64,000 bases of DNA, taken from Capitulum mitella. Taxonomy: Eukaryota > Arthropoda > Thecostraca > Pollicipedomorpha > Pollicipedidae. The stretch covers positions 7,871,432 through 7,935,431 of the forward strand of contig CP099846.1 of the NCBI GenBank assembly GCA_030062745.1. Reading direction: 5' to 3'. The notes under the pieces were generated by a model, which ran no database searches, was not told where the DNA came from, and worked only from the letters and a program-made list of their open reading frames with translations. The translations under genes and the position numbers were made by a program. This document shows, piece after piece, positions 49,901 through 58,600 of this stretch (positions are counted from its first letter, which is position 1; every line of letters starts with the position of its first letter).

Positions 49901-52900
49901 CCTCGTGACGACAAGCTGGACGACCCGAAGCTGCAGGACGACTACACGCGCGCGGCCAGCGCGCTCCGCTCGCTCCGGTCCAAGGAGCGGGCCTCGTCCG
50001 AGGAGGCCGACACGCCGTCCCTGCTGGACATCTCCAACTACACGCCGCGCCAGGGGTCGGCGCCGGCGGCCGCCGAGCCGGCCGCGGACGGCGACCCGCT
50101 GCGGCCGGCGGCCGGCGCCGCGTCGGAGCCGGAGCCGGCCGCCGCCGCGCCGGCCGAGGAAGCGGCCGCCGAGGACGAGGAGGGCGACTTCATGTGCTCG
50201 GGTCAGTGGCGGCAGCGTCCGGCGCCGGTCCCGCCCGCCCCGGCATGGAGGATGACCGGCCGCCGGGTCCGCTGTTATTTGCCGCCCCCGTTTTGTTGAT
50301 GCTCGACGAGAACTTGCTGCTTCGCTGCATCCGATGATTTCCGGTGGTCTGTCGACTGCTCGCCGCTGACGCCCTGGCCTGGTTGTTGGTGCTGCTTTGA
50401 CCTGCGCGGAATGACGAACGTGAAATGAACTCCGTGAATTGTTTCTGTGTGCATATTATTTTTTCCTCGCGTACCTTTAAGCGCAGTGAACCATAGAATG
50501 TTCCCAGGCATGTTCCTCGTTGACTTGGTCTTTTCTTCTTGGCGTGAATGGTACCCATCCCTCTTGGCTAGAGCTTGGTGTTGGGATTTCAGGAGCTGAA
50601 TGGTGCCTGGAGTTTTCAGACACTAACAGCAGCACTAGCAGCTCCAGTGAAATAAACAACTTCTCATGCTCAGGTAGATGCCAAAACTACAGTTAGACGC
50701 CGGCGCCCACTGTCACCTAGACCTAGCATTCTCTGTCGCCTGCTTGAATTGGCTGAAGTGTCGAGTTTGCTTCACTGTCTTCATATGCATGTATGTGTGC
50801 CATGTATGTGTGCCATTCCATGCTATCCCAGCACGCAGTTTGGGCGTACGGAAGGTCATGGCATGCCTCGGTACACTGATATCGATTTCTTTAGGAAACC
50901 ATTTTGTACAAGATTCGGAAAAGCCGGCACTACACAGTTTGAATGGCATTTACAGTGCCCGACAGTGATGTTAACTGATGTAAATGACAGATCATAGCCT
51001 GAGCGGATTACAGTAGCAAGCAGGCGTCTTAACTATCATCTTAAGTTTTTGCGACGTCGCTTGCATGGACTTCGTTTGCCGTCCTTCATTCAGGACCTGT
51101 GAACGCAGTTGGGTGTTGTCCCGATTGGAAAATTATCTCTAGCCAAGGCCCGTGCTGACCCCTCCTGACAGCTTTGGATAAATGACAGAGCGCAGCCTGT
51201 GGTGTTCCGGGGCAGAGGGTGCCATTGTTTTGGTGAGGACAGGCTGAGGGGACACTGAACCAGCCCATAGTGTTCCGGGGCAGAGGGTGCCAGTGTTTTG
51301 GTGAGGACGGCCTGAGGGGATTCTGGACGGACGTAGCGCGGTGTTCACCATTCCCGTGTTCGGGCGGTGGCAGTAATTGCTCGCCGGTCACTGGGCTCGC
51401 CGCCAGTCTGCTCCAGTCGCCGACCATGCACACGTCATTGTGGAAGTCTGGGTGTCGCCTGTGTTGGTATCATTGTCGTAAGGCGGAGTATCGCCCGTCT
51501 CAGCGCTGGTGTCAGACTTTGGGCCGAAGGTTGGTAACGGCGCGGGCTGGCTGAGGGGAGCTGAAGACGCATCAGAAGCCGGCCTCGGGACCTCGCCGCG
51601 CTGACGGTTCGTGTCCGCTCGCAGAGTGCGGCATCAGCTTCTCGACGCCGCAGAAGGTGGTGGCGCACATGGAGAGCGAGCACCCGCTGAACGCCTCGGT
51701 CGGCGTTCCCGGCCTCGAGGACGCGCGCTCCGAGGCCTCCTCGGTGAGAGACGCACGGCGCCGGCACCGGTCCGAACCGGGCCGGGGATGGCGGCCATCC
51801 GGGCGGCCGAGCTTCGCGACAAACTGGTGGCCAGTCTGTAGTGGTCATTGCCGACTTCGTGTTCCGCAGTTCGTCAACTGTCCGTGCGTTGCTTATGTTT
51901 CGTAGTGCGCCTTGGCAGAGTTTTTACGCAGTGAAGTTGGAAGGATGAAGCTGTCGGAGGCCCGGGGCGTTTATCGTGCGGTCACTGTTGGATATCCATC
52001 TGAACGACCTGAGCTATTTAAACAGTGCGAGTCCTGACAGTCTGACGCCCCACCGCAGGAGGATGGCGAACAGGACAGCAAGCTGCTAGCCGCCCTGGTG
52101 GAGGCCCACCCTCACGGTCCGGCGCTGGCCGAGCTGGCTCGCCAGCTGCGTCAGGCCGACCGCGGCTCGTCGGCCGGCCGCCGCGTGCCGCTCTCCGACG
52201 AACAGCTCCAGAAGTGTCTCCAGCTCACCTCGCGCATGCGCAACGGCGGCGTGTCGCGGCCGGCGCACAGCTGCGCCCGGCCGCCGCGGCGTGCCGAGCC
52301 GGCCAGCTCGCGCACCGTGGAGCGCGTCGACCGGGCGCACAGTCTGCGCATCATGAACATGCTGCAGCGCGAGACGCGCCGGCCCGGCGACGGCGAGCCG
52401 GACCCGTACCAGTTCACAGAGGAGGCGACCGACGGCCGGCGGCCCAGCGCCGTGCGGACCTTACGCCCGCAGCCGGCCGGCCGGAGCCGCGCGCCCGTTC
52501 GGCCGCCGGCTCGGCGACGCCGCCAAGCCCAACCAGATCCTCGAGTCGATGAAGCAGAACTTCAACGAGGTGACGGCGGCGGCCGGCGCCGAGCCGGCGG
52601 CCGAGCCGGCCGACGACGAGGCGCCGCCCGAGCGCCGCTCGCCGGCCAAGCGCGCCCGGCCGCGAAAGCCGGTCACCGACGAGGAGGGTCTGGACCGCGT
52701 GATCGAGGAGGTGATCCGTGCCTGGGCGGCCGAGGACTCGGACCGGCCGGCCGAGGACGAGCCGGCGCCGGCCGAGGACGAGCGGCCGACGCCGGCCGGC
52801 GCGGTGAGCCGCGAGCCCGCCAATCGGCCGGAGGAGCCGGCGGCCGGGCGGCGGGCCGAGTCCGCGCCGGAGGAGGGCGCCGCCGCCGCCGACTCGCCGC

Positions 52901-53109
52901 CGAGTCCGAGCCGGCCGGCGACTCCGCCCCCGGCGGCAGAGTCGCCTGCCGAACCGCCGTCGCCGCCGACGACGACGGAGTCTCCCGCCAAACCGTCGCC
53001 GCCGGTGCCGGCGGAGTCCCCCGCCAAGCCACCGTCGGCGGCGGGGTCGCCGGCCAAGCGGCCGCCGGGCAGCTGCATTGAGGAGCAGCTGGCCGACTGG
53101 GACGCCTAG
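34489..53109 (+). CDS. Giant multi-C2H2 zinc-finger nuclear protein (13 coding exons)
   Basis: Coding exons: 34489-34932, 35294-38570, 40173-43126, 43648-44326, 44720-44884, 45438-45808, 46689-46927, 47353-47496, 47741-47931, 49062-49286, 49899-50201, 51625-51743, 52059-53109. Each junction has a GT donor and AG acceptor, and codon phases match across all twelve introns. The product is about 3,370-3,390 residues. It begins with Ala/Pro-rich sequence and has C2H2 or C2HC fingers near residues 655, 719, 755, 782, 881, 1098, 1161, 1933, 1977, 2126, 2589, 2640, 2750, 2788, 2836 and 2994. Fingers 13 and 16 are split by introns, which supports the exon joins. Basic and Ser/Pro/Ala-rich linkers separate them. 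Role inferred: nucleic-acid-binding or chromatin-associated nuclear protein; I do not recognise the orthologue. The ATG at 34489 is chosen as first in-frame start after a possible acceptor at 34474. The last exon has a frame discontinuity. It is convergent with Asx. Confidence 0.8.
35294..38570 (+). CDS. Zinc-finger gene, coding exon 2 (fingers 1-7)
   Basis: Acceptor CTGTTGCAG ends at 35293. Encodes residues 149-1240: Pro-rich start, an acidic Glu/Ala helix (LEAEMREMAELEALEMAS), poly-Pro, basic Lys/Ser-rich stretches (SRSNSPSLFKKKKEKQHKRE), more poly-Pro, then seven fingers. Finger 1 is YVCDICQTGYQRLHSLKRH; finger 5 is YPCNVCEKSFPTYKRMCCH. The basic tail RKRKWRGFGARRRRRF follows finger 7 and looks like a nuclear localisation signal. 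Donor AGAG|GTGAGA, phase 1. The frame stays open past the donor to 38863, but the text after it is unlike protein. Confidence 0.88.
39130..39430 (+). repeat. 79-bp tandem repeat with TGACGTCA sites in intron 2
   Basis: GAGGCGTGTGTCCGTACATG recurs at 39182, 39261 and 39340, with a partial unit at 39419: a strict 79-bp period. Three of the four units contain the CRE palindrome TGACGTCA and one carries TGACGCCA; all also have ATGATGTCA. The rest of intron 2 (38571-40172) shows no other feature. Confidence 0.92.
40173..43126 (+). CDS. Zinc-finger gene, coding exon 3 (fingers 8-10)
   Basis: Acceptor CCCATTTCAG ends at 40172. Joined to exon 2 it reads SRDTSADSIEKMLANLPAKR. Residues 1241-2225. A run of ETQSESAAE repeats is followed by long Lys/Ala/Pro and Ser/Arg-rich disordered sequence. 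Then come C2HC-type fingers YTCKKCCQKLYRLSTLERH and LECPFCSKPQATPDELHRH, and CFQCGRCQRFFLSSTRLSAH. It ends in a helical block (FLVASLQEMKNCVEATDA) that continues into exon 4. Donor GAG|GTGAGC, phase 0. Intron 3 (521 bp) holds nothing recognised. Confidence 0.88.
43648..44326 (+). CDS. Zinc-finger gene, coding exon 4
   Basis: Acceptor TTGGCAG ends at 43647. Residues 2226-2451. Starts IDKKRYLRVCLLQRVQAMSA, an apparently helical continuation of exon 3, then MDAVLLGLDELMRNDDVLRF, then Pro-rich sequence. The motif ASVIENMRNNFNQGQ recurs in exon 13 as NQILESMKQNFNEV. Donor TCATCAG|GTCAGT, phase 1. Intron 4 is 393 bp without features. Confidence 0.85.
44720..44884 (+). CDS. Zinc-finger gene, coding exon 5
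   Basis: Acceptor TTTTGCACCAG ends at 44719. Residues 2452-2506: GLGYIMSTVNLVLDDDNSNL then Ser-rich text. Donor ATGG|GTGAGA, phase 1. Phases agree on both sides, but the exon has no domain. Intron 5 (553 bp) shows no repeat or gene. Confidence 0.72.
45438..45808 (+). CDS. Zinc-finger gene, coding exon 6 (finger 11)
   Basis: Acceptor CACGTCAG ends at 45437. Residues 2507-2630: ITDEEMTMLEQLGSCKQQ, a 60-residue Pro/Ala tract, then the classical finger FECPICDRRFRGRPSVRQH. Donor CGG|GTGAGT, phase 0. Confidence 0.87.
46189..46483 (+). mobile_element. hAT-like MITE copy 1 (intron 6)
   Basis: 295 bp flanked by perfect 8-bp duplications GCGCTGAC at 46181-46188 and 46484-46491, the hAT signature length. 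The right end TTTTCCAACCCTG is the inverted terminus shared with the other two copies; the left end CAGAGCGGTTTTTTCC is degenerate. The interior is alignable with copies at 49304 and 56612. No coding capacity. Confidence 0.85.
46502..46712 (+). repeat. 46-bp tandem repeat carrying splice-acceptor copies
   Basis: GCAGAT-type landmarks fall at 46502, 46548, 46593, 46639 (GCAAAT) and 46685, a period of 45-46 bp. The last unit is the real acceptor and first codons of exon 7 (CCCGGCAG|ATCGTGCC). Upstream units therefore resemble acceptor plus exon start. Confidence 0.85.
46689..46927 (+). CDS. Zinc-finger gene, coding exon 7 (finger 12)
   Basis: Residues 2631-2709. IVPPQQRHQACFVCGELI opens an atypical C2H2 finger ending LNLHIARAH, followed by a Gly/Leu-rich helix (LFDRAITNMLGRSSKLL). 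Donor AAGGC|GTGAGT, phase 2. Intron 7 (425 bp) has no recognised feature. Confidence 0.85.
47353..47496 (+). CDS. Zinc-finger gene, coding exon 8 (first half of finger 13)
   Basis: Acceptor GCCGCCGGCAG ends at 47352. Residues 2710-2757. Pro/Ala-rich, ending SWPYACRFCDE, i.e. the Cys pair of a finger whose His pair is in exon 9. Donor GAAAG|GTGCGC, phase 2. Confidence 0.85.
47741..47931 (+). CDS. Zinc-finger gene, coding exon 9 (fingers 13-14)
   Basis: Acceptor CGATTTTCAG ends at 47740. Residues 2758-2821. RFKQASGLGRHIASAH completes finger 13; KCPLCDVIFENMASVALH forms finger 14. Donor ATCG|GTCAGT, phase 1. The finger split across exons 8 and 9 is strong evidence for this join. Confidence 0.88.
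48290..49061 (+). repeat. ~38-bp minisatellite in intron 9 running into the exon 10 acceptor
   Basis: About 20 copies of CTGACTGTCGGCCGTCTGCC plus CGCCCCCTGTCTGCCTGT, 37-40 bp each. The last copies are pyrimidine-rich, and the final one ends GTCTGCCGCAG, which is the exon 10 acceptor. The array thus supplies the polypyrimidine tract. Confidence 0.9.
49062..49286 (+). CDS. Zinc-finger gene, coding exon 10 (finger 15)
   Basis: Residues 2822-2896. STSSQVVCPVCGDSHAVSG continues to SLTRHVALSH, a C2H2 finger with a slightly long spacer, then VDNEVKFVCHSLTDAAATI. Donor AAAA|GTGAGT, phase 1. Confidence 0.87.
49304..49608 (+). mobile_element. hAT-like MITE copy 2 (intron 10)
   Basis: Starts CAGGGTTGGAAAC and ends TTTTCCAACCTTG, inverted termini of about 12 bp. 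Shares most of its interior with the copies at 46189 and 56612 (for example GATGTAAGTCAGTTATGGCA and GGAGGCACAAGATCAAA). Flanking 8-mers are not clearly identical, so the duplication has decayed or the edge is off by a few bases. Confidence 0.8.
49899..50201 (+). CDS. Zinc-finger gene, coding exon 11
   Basis: Acceptor GGTTCCAG ends at 49898. Residues 2897-2997. TPRDDKLDDPKLQDDYTRAA, then Ala/Pro/Glu-rich sequence ending EEGDFMCS, the first Cys of finger 16. Donor CTCGG|GTCAGT, phase 1. Confidence 0.82.
51203..51338 (+). repeat. 68-bp tandem duplication in intron 11
   Basis: TGTTCCGGGGCAGAGGGTGC starts at 51203 and 51271; the two units are near identical through TTTTGGTGAGGAC. The rest of intron 11 (50202-51624) shows no recognised feature. 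Confidence 0.88.
51625..51743 (+). CDS. Zinc-finger gene, coding exon 12 (finger 16 completed)
   Basis: Acceptor TGTCCGCTCGCAG ends at 51624. Residues 2998-3037: ECGISFSTPQKVVAHMESEH completes the finger begun in exon 11. Donor TCG|GTGAGA, phase 0. Confidence 0.86.
52059..53109 (+). CDS. Zinc-finger gene, terminal coding exon with frame discontinuity
   Basis: Acceptor CGCCCCACCGCAG ends at 52058. The first part, EDGEQDSKLLAALVEAHP to about 52450, reads in one frame and contains SDEQLQKCLQLTSRMRNGG. From about 52475 convincing coding text (RPFGRRLGDAAKPNQILESM, then EEGLDRVIEEVIRAW, then Pro/Ala repeats of the type AESPAKP) is in the +1 frame and ends CIEEQLADWDA with TAG at 53107-53109. A 1-nt assembly indel or a 67-nt intron (52406-52472) would reconcile them. 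No zinc finger is present in this exon. Confidence 0.75.
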
Positions 53110-53682
53110 TGCCAGCCTCGGCTGCCAGTGTACAGAGTATCCACCAGTGCCGGCCGCCCGCCGGCCCGCCACCGGACAAAGGCGGCTCGTCGAGACGCCT
53201 CGTGCCACCAACTGCCATCCCGCGCGCACACTCACGCATGCCCCACTGAGTGGCCGCACGGCCGCCCCTCATCCACGTGTCTTTCCGTAGCTGCTCACGC
53301 GCGCAGCGTTCCGCCGAACTCAGAGGGACGAGTCGGCTCTGTTTTACCGGGACGACACTCCGCCCGGCCGGTGCCGCCACTGGACGCTGGTGTCGGCCCG
53401 GTCGGAATGGCCCCGTGAGCCCGCCGGCGGGCCCGAGAGGTCGGGCGCGGCGCGCGCCAGGTGTGATTGTGATACCGTTGTTTTACTGGTCGGGGCCGGG
53501 CCCGGGTCTCGCCGCGATGCAATAAGACTGCCGGCCGCCACGCGCTCTGTCTAAACATATCTAGTCCCCGGCGGCGCCGGACGGGCCGACCGCCGACCGC
53601 CCGACCGCAGGGAACGTGGTGGCTACTGCACACCCATCTATGAACTGTACTCGTTTGTAGCGACGCCGCATTGAGGCATTCA

Positions 53683-53706
53683 ATATATATATATATATAT
53701 ATATAT
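53683..53706. repeat. TA microsatellite
   Basis: Twelve TA repeats within the likely 3' UTR of the zinc-finger gene. Confidence 0.9.
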
Positions 53707-54202
53707 TATTCTTGAGTATGTTGTGGTTTTGCGGGGCTGACGATTGAAACCCTCGCACGGTAATCAAGTGTGACGTTGGCGAAACATACTGGAAACGATT
53801 CCGTGTCATCGGCATTCAGTCCACTGGATTGTAAGTTCTAGCTAGCGCAAAGGGTCACGAAGTTCGGCATGGATGCGCCTCCGGTGCTCTGTGCCGACAG
53901 GATCGTCGACTTGGGTCACCTGAATCATGAACTTCACAGTGGCCTAGGGCTGAGGAAAAGTCTGCGCGACCAAGGAACTGGAAACTGCGCGCTCATTTCC
54001 AATCGTCTGATGATTACCGGATCGGAAAGCACGAGTCGACACACATGCTTGGCTGCCCGTTGCATGGACAGTGCGTATCTGCAATCCAACACCGAGAAGA
54101 ATTCAGTCACACCAAAACTCCGCAATTAAACACACGGAACAAAGCACATCATATATGTATTTTACAAATGGCGTTCACCATTTCCAACAGTGAATGCATC
54201 AC

Positions 54203-54208
54203 AATAAA
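54203..54208 (+). terminator. Candidate poly(A) signal AATAAA
   Basis: AATAAA 1.1 kb past the zinc-finger stop codon; a second one is at 54293-54298. Either could end that transcript, which would make its 3' UTR approach or overlap the Asx 3' end. Confidence 0.3.
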
Positions 54209-54707
54209 TATAAGTGCATTATGAACAGAATACCCTTAACTGCATTAGGTAAAAAAGAACAAGATCAACATTCGCAAGGCTGCATGGGAAGCAATAAAAC
54301 CCAGAGCTGGCGAATTGAACTTCGCCGATGCGCGACGGGCCGCGGGCAAAGGCCCGCAGTCGTCCCGGCCGCGTCCGTTGAGCCGATACGGGAACAGAAC
54401 CGGTGCGGGCAGCAGTTAAAACGGAGGCGCCCGCGCGCCTCCGGCGGCGCCGCCGGGCTCGCGGCAAAGGCACTGTGCCGCCAGCGTTCGGCGCCGGCGG
54501 GCGGCAGTCCGCGCGGCGCCGCGGCCGCTGGACCGGCCGCAGACAGACGCGCAGTGCGGCACGGCCAGCCGCGCCTACCCATATCACCGCCCGACCGCCG
54601 TAAAGCCCAATGGTTATACGCTGAAGTGTGTGGTGCCGGGCCACGAGGAGCGGCCAGCCGGGCGGCGACGGCGGCGGCGGCGGCGGCAGCAGCCCGCCGG
54701 GCGAGCA

Positions 54708-55248
54708 TCACCGACACTCCAGGCAGGTGTTGCACACGGTCGGCTGCGGCGGCCCCGGCACGCAGTCGTCGTGGCAGAAGGCGCCGCACTTCTGGCACAT
54801 CACCATGGCCTTGAGGTTGCAGCCGCAGTCGCCGCCGCCGGAGAGGCCCTTCACCACGGGCCGGCCGCCCTGCATGTGGAACACGGCCTGGCCGCCGCCG
54901 CCGCCGGCGCCTGGCGCCGCCGATGCCTGCCCGGTCGCCGTCGGGTTCGGCGAGTTCTGGATCTGCACCACCTGCTGGTTGAGGCTGACGTACTGGGCGG
55001 CGGCGGCGGGCGAGTCCACCTGGGCCGGCGGCGGCTGGCCGAGGGGAGGCCGGTACACGGCCGGCGCCCACTGCTGCGGCCGCACGGCCACGTTCTGGTT
55101 GGGATCCAGCATGAACCGCTGTTGCGGCACTGGCACCCGCTGCTGCTGCATCATCGACATCTGCTGCTGCTGCTGCTGCGCTGCCAGCATCTGCTGCTGT
55201 TGCCGCTGCTGCTGCTGCTGCATCTGCTGGCTGATAAAGTGCTGCTGT

Positions 55249-55283
<35 letters not shown>

Positions 55284-55293
55284 AACAATCATG

Positions 55294-55325
<32 letters not shown>

Positions 55326-55670
55326 TTGCTGTTGCTGCTGTTGCCGCACCTGCATGTGCTGCTGCTGTTGCTGCTGCATCATCTGCTGGTGTGACACCAT
55401 CTGCTGCTGCTGCAGGTACTGCTGCTGCTGTTGCTGCTGTTGTTGCTGCTGGTGCTGCTGGTGCTGGATCAGCTGCTGCTGGGGCGTGAGGCCGTGCTGG
55501 GCGGCTGGCTGCTGGGCCAGGTGGGTCAGCTGGACGGCGCCGCCGGTCGAGCTGGGCCGCGCCAGCCTGTGCAGCACGGCCGGCGGCCGGTCCGGCGGGG
55601 CGCTGGACGCCCGCGGCGACTCCAGTACGGGGCGCATCACCAGCACAGTCTTCCCACTGCTGTCCGTCAT
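54708..55670 (-). CDS. Asx: Asx exon 9: poly-Gln and PHD finger
   Basis: Acceptor GCTCGCCAG precedes [19 protein letters not shown] poly-Gln region of over 100 residues (with Met, His, Leu interruptions) is followed by Pro/Gly-rich sequence and the atypical PHD finger ending VCNTCLECR and TGA at 54710-54708. Confidence 0.92.
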
Positions 55671-58600
55671 CTGGCGAGCACGGCCGGCCCGCAGAGGCGT
55701 CAGCAGGAGGCAGCGGACCACCGTCCCTCAGTACCGGTCACACACGGAGCACGGCCTCAGTATCGGTCAAACACGGAGCACGGCCTCAGTACCGGTCACA
55801 CACGGAGCACAACCTCAATACCGGTCACACACGGAGCACGGCCTCAGTACCGGTCACACACGGAGCACCTCAGTACCGGTCACACACGGAGCACAACCTC
55901 AGTACCGGTCACACACGGAGCACGGCCTCAGTACCGGTCACACACGGAGCACCTCAGTACCGGTCACACACGGAGCACAACCTCAGTACCGGTCACACAC
56001 GGAGCACGGCCTCAGTACCGGTCACACACGGAGCACAACCTCAATACCGGTCACACACGGAGCACGGCCTCAGTATCGGTCAAACACGGAGCACGGCCTC
56101 AGTACCAGTCACACACGGAGCACCTCAGTACCGGTCACACACGGAGCACAACCTCAGTACCGGTCACACAAGGGGCACAGCCTCAGCACCGGTCACACAC
56201 GGAGCAAAACCTCAGCACCGGTCACACACGGAGCACGGCCTCAGCAACGGCCACACACGGAACAAGATCTCATGATAGGCCACACAAGGAACAGGATCTC
56301 AGGATCCCACAGACGAGACACAGACGCCCACAGATGAAGTCAGGACCGACCCCAGAAAGACAAGATACTGAAGGCACGCACACAATTCTAATCCAGTGGA
56401 GCCAGTCAGTTTCACAAACCCTACCGCGGACCCGGGTAGTTACAGTACAATGATTCACGGTTCACAATCGAGCCCGCAATGGGAGCAGGAAATCCAGCCA
56501 GCTGTTTATGCAATCATACACAGAGCTACCACTACCAAGCGTCAAAGGTCACAAACGTCACGCTGAAACTGCGGCCATAATACTCCGAATCCGCCTGTCC
56601 TCACTGAGCACCAAAGTTGGAAAAGGTGTTGTTTTTTTTTTGGTGCTGAAGAACACCAGAAAATGTGTGCTCCAAAACCAATTTATACTCCAAAAGTTTG
56701 ATCTTGTGCCTCCATCAGTAAGTTGCATTAAAACCACGTCGACAAATTCCTAATTCTGCAAGCAAATGACTCTGTCTCCATTCAGTAAGACGCAGGTATG
56801 ATGTCAAAACTCATTTACACAAAGAACGCCAGCTTACACCAGTATTACTGTTTGAAAAATTTTGTACTGCGTAACAAAAATTATATTCCGACACCAAGAA
56901 GGAAAATCAAATTTCCAACCTTGCTGAGCACTATCAGATACTAAGGACCCCTACACCTGGAGAGCTCTCAAGTCACAACATCGCGTCCCACGCGGCGGCG
57001 TCGCTGCCAGCTCACCTGGTAGACCTTCTGTTTGCCGCGCACCAGCAGGTCCTTGCGCAGCACCACGGTGCCGTTTTCGCCCAGCTCGCCCAGCACCAGC
57101 GCGTCCGGTGGCTGCGGCGGCGGCGGCGGCGGCGCGGCCGACTGCTGCGGCGGCGGCTGCTGCTGCTGCTGTTGCGGAGGCGGCGTCGCTGCGTGGGAGG
57201 CCCCGGGGCCGGCGCCACCACCGGCGGGCATGGCGACCACGCGGGTGGCGGTGAACACCTTCTGTCCAGGCACCTGGACATACTTGACCTGCATGGCGTG
57301 CGGCGGCGGCGCGCCGGGCCGGCGGCCGGTCGCGCCGCCGCGCTCCGCCAACAGCGCCGGCAGTGGCTTCAGCTGCGCCTGTAGCTGCGCCCGGTTTTGC
57401 GACTTGGCGATCACCGCCTGGCAGATCTGGTAGGAGCGCTCCAGGTTCACCGAGCCGGCCGGCGGCCGCGCGCTCTTGGACTTGCCCGTCTGCGGCGCAG
57501 GCGGCGGGCGGCGGACGTTAATGGGAACCAGGGACCAGGCCCGGTCGGCAGAGCCGACCCTGGCCACTCAACAGACGGCACGACACTGCACAAGACTGCA
57601 CGCTGAGGCAAACTCGCCAACGGCAGGCTTACGAAACGCCCAGAAAGAGGCTGAGCAGACGCGAGACGTGACACCTGGCAAGCGTTGGCTCTGACAGGAC
57701 GCAGACATCGCGGCGGTGAAGAACAGGGCTCCTACGACACACAAACGCCGACGGTCGCTACGACCAGCGAGAATTAAAAAAAAAAAATGTCCGACGAACA
57801 AGTCCAGTCACGCGCCATTTCCAGACCTACGCTTTTTACTAAAACACACCCGGTTCAGAGTACGCAACGCGCCTGCTCGATGAAGAAATGCCGAGATCGC
57901 ACCCATCAGTCAGCCCAGTAACACTGGCTTATTGCTAGTTGGTTCCCCGATCAAGCTTTTGAGCAAAACTACCACCACCATGTGAGCAGGCAGTGAGACA
58001 TCAACCCAAGGACGGCAAGCGACAAGACATTCTCGTCATTACGGAACTAGTGGCAATCGGTGCCTTAATCTTACATCATTCCGAACAATGAGCCCCGTAT
58101 ACATCTCAGGGTCCCGCAAGCGATCTGGCGGAACATCTTAAGAAGCCCTGGATATCTGAAGCCGCATCAGTCCAGCCTCTCTTACTACTTGATCCAGCCA
58201 CGCAGCCGCCTTCATCCAAAGATGACCAACTAACGACTCAGCGGCATATTACCTTACGCAGGGAGTGTCTCGTTGGCCAAAGCGAACGATGTATCAACTG
58301 ACATTCATTAGCCAGCGACCATTTCATAGACCCCACTGAATGAGACCTTTTCTGCCCGGTGAGTGCCGGTTTGGCCGGCGCGGGTGGCCTCTGACCGTGA
58401 CATCTGAGCCAGCGAGTGGCCTGTCCTCCCCCGCGACTGACCTGTCCACGCGGCCTGGTCTTCCCCCGCAGAGGCACGGCGGCTGGGTTCAGCGGGCGGG
58501 GCTGGCTCGTCGTTACCGAGGTGACAGCCGCCGCAGGCACAGGGACGGCGCTCACCACCGCCTGCTGGCCAGCAGAGGTAGCCAACATCGCCTGCTGACC

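Larger units (their letters stand above)
53110..54707. other. Convergent intergenic region with both 3' UTRs
   Basis: Lies between two stop codons facing each other. It contains a TA microsatellite (53683-53706) and plus-strand AATAAA at 54203-54208 and 54293-54298. No minus-strand AATAAA was found, so the Asx 3' end is not located. No further gene recognised. Confidence 0.55.

Noticed and set aside
55291..56453. Plus-strand frames of 340-348 codons with poly-Cys or poly-Leu and [10 protein letters not shown] repeats
   Set aside because: Antisense of the Asx poly-Gln codons continuing through the intronic minisatellite.
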